From: Streptomyces griseomycini
GTDB lineage: Bacteria; Actinomycetota; Actinomycetes; Streptomycetales; Streptomycetaceae
DNA length: 64,000 nucleotides
Assembly (NCBI RefSeq): GCF_014203535.1
Contig: NZ_JACHJI010000006.1
Span: 372,001-436,000, forward strand
Reading direction: 5' to 3'
The notes under the pieces were generated by a model. That model worked only from the letters and a program-made list of their open reading frames with translations, did no database searches and was not told the DNA's origin. This document shows, one piece after another, positions 7,966-16,607 of this stretch. Each line of letters starts with the position of its first letter. Positions within the stretch are counted from its first letter, which is position 1. Both the position numbers and the translations under genes were made by a program.

Positions 7966-9143
7966 CGGGCCAGGTCCTTCCACGCGACGTCCTTGTCGGT
8001 GCGCGGCTCGGCCGGCAGGCCCAGGACGCGCTCGGCGACGATGTTCAGCAGGACCTCACTGGTCCCGCCCTCGATGCTGTTGCCCTTGGAGCGGAGGTAG
8101 CGGTAACCGGCGTCGCGGCCGGTGAAGTCGACCAGCTCCGGGCGGCGCATGGTCCAGTCGTCGTACAGCAGGCCCTCTTCGCCGCGGAGTTCCACCTCCA
8201 GCCCGCTGATCTCCTGGTTGAGGCGGGCGAAGGCGAGCTTCATGCCGGCCCCCTCGGGGCCGGGCTGGCCGGCGACGAGCTGCTGGCGCAGGCGTTCGCC
8301 GGTGAGGCGGGCGACCTCGGCCTCGACCCAGAGCCTCAGCAGCCGCTGGTGCAGGTCGTGGGTGCGCAGTTCGGGGCGTTCGCGCCAGGTCCTCGAGACC
8401 GGGCCGATCATGCCGCCCTCGCGGGGCAGCCGCATGCCGCCGATGGCGACGCGCTCGTTGTTCAGCGTGGTCTGCGCGACCCGCCAGCCGTCGCCGACCT
8501 CGCCGAGGCGGCGGGAGTCGGGGATGCGGACGTCGGTGAGGAACACCTCGTTGAACTCGGCCTCACCGGTGATCTGGCGCAGCGGCCGCACCTCGACCCC
8601 GGGGTCGGTCATGTCGCAGAGGAAGTAGGTGATGCCCCGGTGCTTGGGGACGTCCGGGTCGGTGCGGGCGATGAGGATGGCCCAGCGGGCGAGGTGGGCG
8701 CTGGACGTCCACACCTTCTGCCCGTTGACCACCCAGTCCTCGCCCTCCCGGACGGCACGGGTGCCGAGCGCGGCCAGGTCCGATCCGGCGCCCGGCTCGC
8801 TGAACAGCTGGCACCAGACCTCCTCGCCCGTCCACAGGGGCCGCAGGAAGCGCCGCTTCTGCTCCTCCGTGCCGTACTGCAGGATCGTCGGCGCGGCCAT
8901 GCCCAGACCGATGCCGATGCGCCGCGGGTCGTTGTCGGGGGCCCCCGCGGCCGCCAGCTCGGCGTCCACGACGGCCTGGAGGGAGCGCGGGACGCCGAGC
9001 CCGCCGAGTCCCTCGGGGAAGTGCACCCAGGCGAGTCCGGCGTCGAAGCGGGCGCGCAGGAACTCCAGGCGCTCGGTCCCGGCGGGCGGATGCGCGGCCA
9101 GCAGCTCGTGCGTGCGGCGGCGCAGCTCGGCGGCGTCGGTCAT
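7962..9143 (-). CDS. acyl-CoA dehydrogenase
   Basis: The 393-residue product has the family features in order: an N-terminal helical domain (PEGLGGLG), the FAD-contacting beta domain with CQLFSEPGAGSDLAALGTRA and WVVNGQKVWTSSAH, and a C-terminal domain ending EGGTSEVLLNIVAERVLGLP. The last segment supplies the usual adenine-binding/catalytic-base environment. The start is the ATG at 9143, which overlaps the stop of the oxidoreductase gene by 4 bp. A much longer open frame upstream is a shadow of that gene. Together with the next gene it probably forms a heteromeric FadE-type dehydrogenase. Operon order is oxidoreductase, large subunit, small subunit. Confidence 0.92.
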   Translation of the reverse strand: MTDAAELRRRTHELLAAHPPAGTERLEFLRARFDAGLAWVHFPEGLGGLGVPRSLQAVVDAELAAAGAPDNDPRRIGIGLGMAAPTILQYGTEEQKRRFLRPLWTGEEVWCQLFSEPGAGSDLAALGTRAVREGEDWVVNGQKVWTSSAHLARWAILIARTDPDVPKHRGITYFLCDMTDPGVEVRPLRQITGEAEFNEVFLTDVRIPDSRRLGEVGDGWRVAQTTLNNERVAIGGMRLPREGGMIGPVSRTWRERPELRTHDLHQRLLRLWVEAEVARLTGERLRQQLVAGQPGPEGAGMKLAFARLNQEISGLEVELRGEEGLLYDDWTMRRPELVDFTGRDAGYRYLRSKGNSIEGGTSEVLLNIVAERVLGLPAEPRTDKDVAWKDLAR

Positions 9144-10117
9144 GCGGCGGCTCCGTTCTGAAGGGCGGGCAGCACGGCGACGCGTCCGGTGGTGACACCG
9201 TCGGCGACCCGCTGCACGGCGGTCGCGGCGCCGGCGAGCGGGACGCGCTCGCTCACCAGCGGCTTGATCGCACCCCGGGCGGCCAGCTCGGTGAGCTGCT
9301 CGTGGCAGTGCTGGACCAGCTTCGGGTTCTTGGTGTTGTACAGGCCCCAGTGCAGGCCGAGGATCGAGTAGTTCTTCACCAGGGCGTGGTTCAGCGCCGG
9401 GCTGGGGATCGTGCCGCTGGCGAAGCCGACGACGACGATGCGCCCCTCGAAGGCGACCGCCTTGGCGGACTGGGCGTAGGCCGGGCCGCCGACGGGGTCG
9501 TAGACCACGTCGGCGCCCCGGCCGCCGGTGGCCTCCTTGACGGCGGCGACGACGTCCTGCTCCCGGCGGTCGACCACCACGTCGCAGCCCAGCTCGCGGG
9601 CGACGGCCGCCTTCCCCGCGCCGCCGACGACACCGATGACCGTGGCGCCCGCCGCCTTGCCGAGCTGCACGGCCGCGCTGCCGACCCCTCCCGCGGCGGC
9701 GTGGACGAGCAGGGTCTCGCCGGCCTCCAGGCCGGCCCGGCGGTGCAGGCCGAACCAGCCGGTCTGGTAGCCGATGTGCAGGGCGGCGGCCTCGGCGTCG
9801 TCCAGGGCGTCGGGCGCGGGCAGCAGGGCGCGGGCGTCCGCGAGGGCGTACTCGGCGAAGCCGCCGTGCGGCAGCGCGGGATTGGCGATCACCCGGCGTC
9901 CGTCCTCGGTCTCGCCGCAGATCTCCACGCCCGGCGTGAACGGCAGCGGCGGCCTGACCTGGTACTGCCCCCGGCACATCAGCGCGTCGGGGAAGTTGAC
10001 GTTGGCGGCGCGCACCTTCAGCAGGATCTGCCCCTCGCCGGGCGTCGGTCGCGCCACGTCCGCGAGGCGCATCACCTCGCCCGGCTCGCCGAGCTCGTGC
10101 ACTTGCCATGCCTGCAT
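9140..10117 (-). CDS. NADPH:quinone oxidoreductase family protein (zinc-less MDR)
   Basis: The 325-residue protein has a GroES-like N-terminal domain (NVNFPDALMCRGQYQ, LPFTPGVEICG) and a Rossmann domain with LVHAAAGGVGSAAVQLGKAAGA, the NADPH-binding motif of quinone oxidoreductases and enoyl reductases. The zinc ligands of alcohol dehydrogenases are absent. As the first gene of a coupled three-gene operon with two acyl-CoA dehydrogenases it may be an enoyl-CoA or 2-enoyl reductase, but quinone reductase cannot be excluded. Upstream, TAGTAT (minus strand, 10174-10179) is a plausible -10 box, and the overlapping AAGC/GCTT half-sites could bind a TetR-type regulator. Confidence 0.88.
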   Translation of the reverse strand: MQAWQVHELGEPGEVMRLADVARPTPGEGQILLKVRAANVNFPDALMCRGQYQVRPPLPFTPGVEICGETEDGRRVIANPALPHGGFAEYALADARALLPAPDALDDAEAAALHIGYQTGWFGLHRRAGLEAGETLLVHAAAGGVGSAAVQLGKAAGATVIGVVGGAGKAAVARELGCDVVVDRREQDVVAAVKEATGGRGADVVYDPVGGPAYAQSAKAVAFEGRIVVVGFASGTIPSPALNHALVKNYSILGLHWGLYNTKNPKLVQHCHEQLTELAARGAIKPLVSERVPLAGAATAVQRVADGVTTGRVAVLPALQNGAAA

Positions 10118-10214
10118 GCGGGGCCTCCACGGGGCTGGTGGACGTCGGGGTTCACCCGGACCGGGTCCACCGCATACTAAGCGGTTGCTTGCTCTCAGGG
10201 AACAGTCGTGTGCG

Positions 10215-10802
10215 TCACGCCCGCTTGGGCCGTGCCCGTACGTGCATCCGCTCCCCCTGCGGCCCGAACAGGCTGAGGAACTCCACCGGCCCCTCCCCCG
10301 TCGAGCCGAACCAGTGCGGCACGCGCGTGTCGAACTCGGCGGCCTCGCCCGCGGTCAGCACCACGTCGTGCTCGCCCAGCACCAGCCGGAGCCTCCCGGA
10401 CAGCACGTACAGCCACTCGTAGCCCTCGTGGGTGCGGGGTTCGGGCTCGAGCCTGCGCCGCGGTTCGAGCACCTTGTAGGCCTGGAGCCCGCCGGGCTGG
10501 CGGGTGAGCGGCCAGTGGGTGCGGCCGTGGCGCACGATCGGCTCGGAACGGACCCGCGGATCGCCGACCGGCGGCGCGCCGACCAGTTCGTCCAGCGGCA
10601 CCTGGTGGGCCTGCGCGATCGGCAGCAGCAGTTCCAGACTGGGTCTGCGCAGTCCGGACTCCAGCCGCGAGAGGGTGCTGACGGAGATGCCGGTCGCCTC
10701 GGACAGAGCCGCGAGCGTCACCTCCCGCTCCCTCCTGATCCGCCGCAGCCGGGGGCCCACCTCGGCGAGGACGTCGTCCGTGCTCGTGCTGTCGTCGGTC
10801 AT
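10215..10802 (-). CDS. XRE-family regulator with C-terminal cupin domain
   Basis: The 195-residue protein has a lambda-repressor-like helix-turn-helix at about residues 14-70 (VTLAALSEATGISVSTLSRL) and a cupin sensor domain at about 105-185 (EPRTHEGYEWLYVLSGRLRL, then FDTRVPHWFG). This architecture is that of small-ligand-responsive repressors. It is divergent from the thioredoxin-reductase-like gene. The 34-bp imperfect palindrome between them is the likely shared operator, so I infer autoregulation plus control of the flavoenzyme. Ligand unknown. Confidence 0.88.
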   Translation of the reverse strand: MTDDSTSTDDVLAEVGPRLRRIRREREVTLAALSEATGISVSTLSRLESGLRRPSLELLLPIAQAHQVPLDELVGAPPVGDPRVRSEPIVRHGRTHWPLTRQPGGLQAYKVLEPRRRLEPEPRTHEGYEWLYVLSGRLRLVLGEHDVVLTAGEAAEFDTRVPHWFGSTGEGPVEFLSLFGPQGERMHVRARPKRA

Positions 10803-10810
10803 ACCAGTAT

Positions 10811-10844
10811 TGCAGGATCGGCAAAGTCGTTTGTCAATCCTGCA
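10811..10844. promoter_or_regulatory. 34-bp imperfect palindrome, candidate XRE-cupin operator
   Basis: Within the divergent intergenic region, 13 of 17 base pairs are complementary. The outer arms TGCAGGAT/ATCCTGCA are perfect and an inner CAAA/TTTG is kept. It starts 9 bp upstream of the regulator's start codon. Confidence 0.6.
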
Positions 10845-10879
10845 GTGCCTGGGCGACCGTCGTCGTGGAGGTGGTCAAC

Positions 10880-11824
10880 ATGAACAAGACGTACACCGAC
10901 GAGCTCTACGACGTGGTCGTCGTCGGCGGCGGCGCGGCGGGGCTGTCCGCCGCTCTGGTGCTGGGCCGGGCCCGGCGCCGGACGCTGGTCGTCGACGCCG
11001 GCGAACCGCGCAACGCGCCCTCGTCCCACATGCAGGGCTATCTGTCGCGCGACGGGATGTCGCCGGCCGAGTTCCTCGCGGCCGGGCGGGAGGAGATCGC
11101 GCGCTACGGCGTCGAGCTCGTCCGGGACCGGGTCACGGACGTGTCCCGGGGCGAGGACTTCACCGTCGTGCTCGGCACAGGGCGGACCGTGCGGGCCCGC
11201 CGGCTGGTCGTCGCCACCGGGCTGAAGGACGAGCTGCCCGCGGTGCCCGGGGTCGCCGAGCGGTTCGGGCGGGACGTGCTGCACTGCCCGTTCTGCCACG
11301 GCTGGGAGGTGCGCGACGAGCCCTTCGGCGTCCTCGCTTCCGGTGCGACGAGCGTGCACCAGGCGCTGATGGTGTCCCAGTGGTCCAAGGACGTCACCTT
11401 CTTCCTGCACACGGTCGCCGAGGAGGAGCTGTCCGACCAGGACCTGCGGCGGCTGGCCGCCGCCGGGGTCGACGTGGTGCCCGGCGAGGTCGCGGAGCTG
11501 CTGGTCGAGGACGACCGGCTCGCCGGGGTCCGCCTCGCCGACGGCTCCACGCACGCCCGCTCCGTGCTCTACGTCGGACCGCGCCCCGTGCCGCAGACGG
11601 GCCTGCTCCGGCGGCTGGGCGCCGAGATGAACGAGACCCCGTTCGGCACGTACCCGGTCGTCGACGCCACGGGCCTGACCACGGTGCCCGGCGTCTGGGC
11701 GGCGGGCAACGCGATCGGCTTCGCCGAGCAGGTCGTCCACGCGGCGAGCGGCGGCTACCGCGCGGCGGCCGCGATCGTCGGGGACCTGCTCATGACCGAC
11801 CTGGACGCGGCGGTGACCGGGTGA
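10880..11824 (+). CDS. thioredoxin-reductase-like FAD/NAD(P) oxidoreductase with CPFC motif
   Basis: This 314-residue two-dinucleotide-fold flavoprotein has the N-terminal FAD motif VVVGGGAAGLSAALVLG, a redox-active CPFC followed by HGWE (around residue 137), and a C-terminal GVWAAGNAIGFAEQVVHAAS FAD segment. Classical thioredoxin reductases carry CATC. The C-x-x-C-HG(W/Y)E form is instead typical of the dithiol oxidases GliT and HlmI and their relatives. The enzyme may act on a small dithiol or disulfide rather than thioredoxin. The ATG at 10880 has GGAGGTGG upstream; an earlier in-frame start at 10865 would include that site. It is divergent from the XRE-cupin gene and probably controlled by it. 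Confidence 0.88.
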   Translation: MNKTYTDELYDVVVVGGGAAGLSAALVLGRARRRTLVVDAGEPRNAPSSHMQGYLSRDGMSPAEFLAAGREEIARYGVELVRDRVTDVSRGEDFTVVLGTGRTVRARRLVVATGLKDELPAVPGVAERFGRDVLHCPFCHGWEVRDEPFGVLASGATSVHQALMVSQWSKDVTFFLHTVAEEELSDQDLRRLAAAGVDVVPGEVAELLVEDDRLAGVRLADGSTHARSVLYVGPRPVPQTGLLRRLGAEMNETPFGTYPVVDATGLTTVPGVWAAGNAIGFAEQVVHAASGGYRAAAAIVGDLLMTDLDAAVTG

Positions 11825-11874
11825 CCCCCGGACGGCCGGGTGTGAAGGACACGACTCCGTAGCACTCTGACTGC

Positions 11875-13413
11875 ATGCTGCTGTCCCGTCTGGCCCGTGT
11901 GTCCCAGGAAGTCGCCGCCGCCTCCGCGCGGTCCCGGAAGATCGCTCTGCTCGCCGAGCTGTTCCGGGACGCCGAGGCGGACGACGTGCCGATCGTCATC
12001 CCGTATCTGGCGGGGCGGCTGCCGCAGGGCCGGCTCGGCGTCGGCTGGAAGGTGCTGGGCCGTCCGGTCGCCCCCGCCGCCGAGCCGACCCTGACCGTCC
12101 GCGAGGTCGACGCCCTGCTCGGCAGGCTGGGCGGGGTGTCCGGTCCCGGATCACGGGCCGAGCGGGCCCGGCTGGTCGGGGAGCTGCTGGGCGCGGCCAC
12201 CGAGGACGAGCAGCGGTTCCTGTTCGGGCTGCTCACCGGGGAGGTCCGGCAGGGCGCCCTGGACGCGGTCGCGGTGGAGGGGCTGGCGCGGGCGACGGGG
12301 GCGCCGGCGGCGGAGGTGCGGCGCGCGGTGATGCTCGCGGGCTCCCTGCAGACGGTGGCCGGGGCGCTGCTGGCGGACGGCCCCGCCGCGCTGGAGCGGT
12401 TCCGTCTCACCGTCGGCCGCCCGGTGCTGCCGATGCTGGCCCACAGCGCCTCCTCGGTCGCCGAGGCGGTCGAGAAGCTCGGCGCCTGCGCGGTCGAGGA
12501 GAAACTGGACGGCGTCCGGATCCAGGTCCACCGCGACGGCGACACCGTCCGCGTGCACACCCGGACCCTCGACGACATCACCGACCGTCTGCCGGAAGTG
12601 ACCGCGGCGGCACGGGAGTTGCCGGGCGAACGCTTCGTCCTCGACGGGGAGGTCGTCTCCTTCGACGCGGACGGGCGCCCCCGCTCGTTCCAGGAGACCG
12701 CCGGACGGGTCGGCTCCCGGGTGGACGTGGCGACGGCCGCCCGGGAGGTCCCCGTCTCGCCCGTCTTCTTCGACGCGCTGTCCGTCGACGGCCGCGACCT
12801 GCTGGACCTGCCGTTCGCCGAGCGGCACGCGGAGCTGGCCCGGCTCGTCCCGGAACCCCTGCGGGTGCGGCGCACGGTGGTGTCCGGACCTCAGGACACG
12901 GGCGCCGCGGAGGAGTTCCTCGCCGCGACCCTGGAGCGCGGCCACGAGGGCGTCGTGGTCAAAGGACTCGACGCCCCCTACAGCGCGGGCAGGCGCGGCG
13001 CCTCCTGGCTGAAGGTCAAACCCGTGCACACGCTCGACCTGGTGGTGCTGGCCGCCGAGTGGGGTCACGGCCGGCGCGCCGGGAAGCTGTCCAACCTGCA
13101 CCTGGGCGCCCGCACCGCCGACGGCGGCTTCGCCATGCTCGGCAAGACGTTCAAGGGCATGACCGACGCGATGCTCGCCTGGCAGACCGAGCGGCTGCGG
13201 GAGCTGGCCGTCGACGAGGGCGGGTACGTCGTCACCGTACGGCCCGAGCTCGTCGTGGAGATCGCCTACGACGGCCTCCAGCGCTCCCCCCGCTACCCGG
13301 CCGGCGTCGCCCTGCGCTTCGCCCGCGTGGTCCGCTACCGCGAGGACAAGCGCCCCGAGGAGGCCGACACGGTCGAGGCGCTGCTCGCCGCGCATCCGGA
13401 GGTACGGCCGTGA
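11875..13413 (+). CDS. ligB: ATP-dependent DNA ligase (LigB type)
   Basis: The 512-residue ligase joins DNA nicks with ATP, unlike the NAD-dependent LigA. An N-terminal DNA-binding domain (about residues 1-190) precedes the adenylation domain, where Lys210 in VEEKLDGVRIQVH is the AMP-accepting lysine. Downstream motifs FVLDGEVVSFD, HEGVVVKGLDAPYSAGRRG and SWLKVKP match ligase motifs III, IV and V, and the OB-fold follows. Length and layout match the mycobacterial LigB class. No Shine-Dalgarno is visible before the ATG; a TAGCAC box at 11860-11865 suggests a very short or absent leader. The stop overlaps the NUDIX start (GTGA), so both are co-translated. Confidence 0.93.
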   Translation: MLLSRLARVSQEVAAASARSRKIALLAELFRDAEADDVPIVIPYLAGRLPQGRLGVGWKVLGRPVAPAAEPTLTVREVDALLGRLGGVSGPGSRAERARLVGELLGAATEDEQRFLFGLLTGEVRQGALDAVAVEGLARATGAPAAEVRRAVMLAGSLQTVAGALLADGPAALERFRLTVGRPVLPMLAHSASSVAEAVEKLGACAVEEKLDGVRIQVHRDGDTVRVHTRTLDDITDRLPEVTAAARELPGERFVLDGEVVSFDADGRPRSFQETAGRVGSRVDVATAAREVPVSPVFFDALSVDGRDLLDLPFAERHAELARLVPEPLRVRRTVVSGPQDTGAAEEFLAATLERGHEGVVVKGLDAPYSAGRRGASWLKVKPVHTLDLVVLAAEWGHGRRAGKLSNLHLGARTADGGFAMLGKTFKGMTDAMLAWQTERLRELAVDEGGYVVTVRPELVVEIAYDGLQRSPRYPAGVALRFARVVRYREDKRPEEADTVEALLAAHPEVRP

Positions 13414-13874
13414 GGGGCGCCCGGAGCGCCGGCCTGCTGCTGTTCCGGCGCACCGACCGGGGCCTGGAGGTGCTGCTCGGGCACATGGGCGGCCCGTTCT
13501 TCGCGCGGCGGGACACCGGGGCGTGGACCGTGCCCAAGGGCGAGTACGACCCCGCAGAACCGGCCTGGGAGGCGGCGCGCCGGGAGTTCCGGGAGGAGCT
13601 GGGGCTGGAGCCGCCGGACGGGGAGGCGTTCCCCCTCGGGGAGGTCCGGCAGTCGGGCGGCAAGGTCGTCACGGCGTGGGCGGTCGAGGCCGACCTCGAC
13701 CCGGCGACGGTCGTCCCCGGCACGTTCACGACGGAGTGGCCGCCGAGGTCCGGGCGGATCCGGGAGTTCCCGGAGCTGGACCGGGTGGAGTGGTTCGCAC
13801 TGGACCGGGCCCGGGAGGTGATCGTCACCGCGCAGTCGGCGTTTCTCGACCGCCTGGCGGAGCACTCGTCCTGA
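13410..13874 (+). CDS. NUDIX hydrolase coupled to DNA ligase
   Basis: This is a 154-residue protein with a GTG start overlapping the ligase stop by 4 bp. A complete Nudix box is present at about residues 38-60: the G, spacing, E, then REFREELGL. It supplies the metal-binding glutamates. The N-terminal strand (RSAGLLLFRRTDRGLEVLLGH) and the DTGAWTVPKGEYDPAEPAWE segment are typical of diadenosine polyphosphate or nucleotide-sugar hydrolases. Tight coupling to ligB suggests a nucleotide-housekeeping or end-processing role, for instance removing an adenylylated product. That is inference only. Confidence 0.88.
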   Translation: MRGARSAGLLLFRRTDRGLEVLLGHMGGPFFARRDTGAWTVPKGEYDPAEPAWEAARREFREELGLEPPDGEAFPLGEVRQSGGKVVTAWAVEADLDPATVVPGTFTTEWPPRSGRIREFPELDRVEWFALDRAREVIVTAQSAFLDRLAEHSS

Positions 13875-13951
13875 GGGGCCCTCCCGCGTTGCGCGGCCCA
13901 TCTCCGCGCGGGAAGGTCGAAAAGCACAGCCCGTCCCCAGGGAGGTCAGCG

Positions 13952-15337
13952 ATGCACATCGCAACGGTCAATCCGGCGAACGGCGAGACGGTCAAGACGT
14001 ACCACCCCATGGGAGAGGACGAGATCGAGCGCCGGCTCCAGCTCGCCCAGGCCACGTTCCGCACGTACCGGACGACGGCCTTCGACGAGCGCGCCCGTCT
14101 GCTGCACCGGGCCGCCGACCTCCTCCTCGAGGACCAGCAGGACATCGCCCGGGTGATCACCACGGAGATGGGCAAGCCGGTCAAGCAGGCCCGCGCGGAG
14201 GCCGCGAAGTGCGCCAAGGCGATGCACTGGTACGCCGATCACGCGGCGGAACTCCTCGCCGACGAGGAGCCCGACGCCTCCGACGTGAAGGACTCCGGCG
14301 CCTCCCGGGTCCTGGTGCGCTACCGGCCGATCGGCCCGGTGCTCGCCGTGATGCCGTGGAACTTCCCGCTGTGGCAGGTGATCCGGTTCGCGGCGCCCGC
14401 GCTGATGGCGGGCAACGTGGGCCTGCTCAAGCACGCCTCGAACGTGCCGCAGACCGCCCTGTACCTGGAGGACCTGTTCCACCGGGCGGGCTTCACCGAG
14501 GGCTGTTTCCAGACCCTGCTGATCGGCTCCGCCGCGGTCGACGACATCCTGCGGGACGAGCGGGTGAAGGCCGCCACCCTCACCGGCAGCGAGCCCGCCG
14601 GACGCGCGGTCGCCTCCACCGCCGGGGAGATGGTCAAGAAGACGGTGCTGGAGCTGGGCGGCAGCGACCCGTTCGTGGTCATGCCCTCCGCCGACCTGGA
14701 CCGGGCCGCCGAGGTCGCCGTGACCGCGCGGACCCAGAACACCGGGCAGTCCTGCATCGCCGCCAAGCGGTTCATCGTGCACACGGACGTCCACGACGCC
14801 TTCGCCGAACGCTTCGTCGCGGGCATGAGGGCGCTGAAGGTCGGCGACCCGATGGACGAGGAGACGGACGTCGGGCCGCTCTCCAGCGAACGGGGCCGGA
14901 CCGACCTGGAGGAACTGGTCGACGACGCCGTCCGCTCGGGCGCCACCGTGCTGTGCGGCGGCGAACGCCCCGACGGGCCCGGCTGGTTCTACCCGCCGAC
15001 CGTGCTCACCGGGATCACCCGGGAGATGCGCATCCACCGGGAGGAGGCCTTCGGTCCGGTCGCCACGCTGTACCGGGCGGCCGACCTGGACGAGGCCCTG
15101 CTGATCGCCAACGACACCGACTTCGGCCTGAGCTCCAACGTCTGGACGCGCGACGAGGCCGAGACCGACCGGTTCGTGAGGGACCTGGAGGCGGGCAGCG
15201 TGTACGTGAACGGCATGACGGCGTCCCATCCGGCGTTCCCGTTCGGCGGGGTCAAGCGGTCCGGGTACGGGCGTGAGCTGTCCGGGCACGGAATCCGCGA
15301 GTTCTGCAACATCACCACGGTTTGGCACGGTGCGTGA
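13952..15337 (+). CDS. NAD(P)-dependent aldehyde (succinate-semialdehyde-like) dehydrogenase
   Basis: The 461-residue enzyme is of the aldehyde dehydrogenase superfamily. Diagnostic segments in order are MPWNFPLWQVIR (active-site Asn), LTGSEPAGRAVASTAGEM (cofactor loop), VLELGGSDPFVV (general-base Glu) and NTGQSCIAAKRF (catalytic Cys). EEAFGPVATLYR and FPFGGVKRSGYGRELS complete the fold. The short N-terminus and PSADLD/ARTQNTGQSC pattern resemble GabD/Sad-type succinate-semialdehyde dehydrogenases. The ATG at 13952 follows GGGAGGTCAGCG. No gabT partner is adjacent, so substrate identity is uncertain. Confidence 0.9.
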   Translation: MHIATVNPANGETVKTYHPMGEDEIERRLQLAQATFRTYRTTAFDERARLLHRAADLLLEDQQDIARVITTEMGKPVKQARAEAAKCAKAMHWYADHAAELLADEEPDASDVKDSGASRVLVRYRPIGPVLAVMPWNFPLWQVIRFAAPALMAGNVGLLKHASNVPQTALYLEDLFHRAGFTEGCFQTLLIGSAAVDDILRDERVKAATLTGSEPAGRAVASTAGEMVKKTVLELGGSDPFVVMPSADLDRAAEVAVTARTQNTGQSCIAAKRFIVHTDVHDAFAERFVAGMRALKVGDPMDEETDVGPLSSERGRTDLEELVDDAVRSGATVLCGGERPDGPGWFYPPTVLTGITREMRIHREEAFGPVATLYRAADLDEALLIANDTDFGLSSNVWTRDEAETDRFVRDLEAGSVYVNGMTASHPAFPFGGVKRSGYGRELSGHGIREFCNITTVWHGA

Positions 15338-15362
15338 CGCTTCCGCGGCTACGATCCCGACT

Positions 15363-15599
15363 GTGAACCGCGAAGTGACTCTGCCTCTGATCGTCGACGA
15401 CCGCGGTGCCTTGCAGGTGGCCGCGGCCGACGTGAGCAAATTGCTCCGCACGGTGGGCGGACGGTGGCTGCATCTCGTGGAGGCCGGGGAGGACGGGCTC
15501 GACGAGGACACGGTGGCCGCACTCACCATCGAGCTGGCGAAGCTGGCCGACCGGATCGACGTGGCGTGCATCGCGCACAGCAGCGGCGGTGCCCCGTAG
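15363..15599 (+). CDS. small conserved actinobacterial protein (DUF6213-like), likely leaderless
   Basis: The 78-residue product starts at GTG 15363 (VNREVTLPLIVDDRGALQVA). It has a central beta/alpha pattern (SKLLRTVGGRWLHLVEAG) and a helix of ELAKLADRID. I recall this as a Streptomyces-restricted family called DUF6213; no function is known. There is no ribosome binding site, but a TACGAT -10-like hexamer ends 8 bp before the GTG, so the mRNA is probably leaderless. An in-frame start at 15273 would overlap the end of the aldehyde dehydrogenase gene and lacks a conserved look. Confidence 0.7.
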   Translation: MNREVTLPLIVDDRGALQVAAADVSKLLRTVGGRWLHLVEAGEDGLDEDTVAALTIELAKLADRIDVACIAHSSGGAP

Positions 15600-15743
15600 G
15601 CCCCGCCCGGCCGCCGCGCCCGGTCGGCACGGGAACAGGAAATGTGACGCAATCCTTACGCCGGCACCCGAAGGGCTGACGGGGGACGTGCGGTGGTGTG
15701 GACTGCTGAGCGACCGAGTGATCGATCGTGCGATGGAGCAGTC

Positions 15744-16607
15744 ATGAGACGGAATCGTTCCGCGGCCGCCGCGGCCACGGGCCTGGCCGCCGCCTTCCTC
15801 GGCCTCGGCCTTCCCGCCACCGCGTGGGCCGCCACCCCGGACGTCCCCGAGGCGTTGCGGATCTCCACCAGCGCCTACGCGGGCTTCCAGCAGTGCGGCG
15901 CCGCGACCCCGCCGACGTTCAGCACCGCCAACGGTTCCGCGCCGATGTTCGCCGCCTCGGTCAAGGGGCTGGAACCCCAGCCCGGCCTCGCCGCAAGGAT
16001 GGAGCTCGCACGCCTCGGCGAGCAGCCGTTCAGCGCCTTGCGGACCACCACGGGGACCGGCCACGTGTGGGCGGTGCAGATCCCCACCAGCACGTTCGGC
16101 CCGGGTGACTACCAGTGGCGGATCCGCGCCGAGGGCGCCGAGGGCCCGTCCGACTGGTCCGCCTGGTGCACGTTCACCGTGACCGGACCGGAGCCCGCGC
16201 CCACGGGGTTCGCCTACAGCCCCGACGGCGGCGAGCACTGCCTGGACGTGAGCGGCGCCGGCACGGAGGACGCCACGAGGGTGCAGCTGTGGGACTGCAA
16301 CGGCTCCCTGGGCCAGACCTGGAGGGCCACGCCCGAGGGCACCCTGGTGAACCCGAACTCGGGCAAGTGCCTGGACGTGGCCGACGGGGGGACCGCCGAC
16401 GGCACCAAGGTGCAGATCCACACGTGCAACGGCACCGGCGCCCAGCAGTGGCGCTACGACCAGACCGTCCCGGTCGGCTTCGTCAACCCCCGGTCCGGCA
16501 AGTGCCTGGACGTGCCCTACGCGGACTTCGCCAACGGCGTCCGGGTCCAGATCCACGAGTGCAACGGCACCGACGCCCAGGTCTGGAAGCAGCTCACTCC
16601 CGCCTGA
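15744..16607 (+). CDS. secreted ricin-B-type lectin domain protein
   Basis: This 287-residue protein has a Sec signal peptide (MRRNRSAAAAATGLAAAFLG, cleavage near ATAWA). A fibronectin-like N-terminal domain follows, with paired cysteines. The C-terminal half is a ricin-B beta-trefoil of three repeats: GEHCLDVSGAG...VQLWDCN, GKCLDVADGG...VQIHTCN and GKCLDVPYAD...VQIHECN, each ending in Q-W or Q-VW. Such modules bind galactose-type or other polysaccharides. No catalytic domain is present, so it may be a stand-alone carbohydrate-binding secreted protein. The ATG at 15744 has only a weak GGAG upstream. It is convergent with the TenA-like gene, and the coding ends overlap by 14 bp. Confidence 0.85.
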   Translation: MRRNRSAAAAATGLAAAFLGLGLPATAWAATPDVPEALRISTSAYAGFQQCGAATPPTFSTANGSAPMFAASVKGLEPQPGLAARMELARLGEQPFSALRTTTGTGHVWAVQIPTSTFGPGDYQWRIRAEGAEGPSDWSAWCTFTVTGPEPAPTGFAYSPDGGEHCLDVSGAGTEDATRVQLWDCNGSLGQTWRATPEGTLVNPNSGKCLDVADGGTADGTKVQIHTCNGTGAQQWRYDQTVPVGFVNPRSGKCLDVPYADFANGVRVQIHECNGTDAQVWKQLTPA

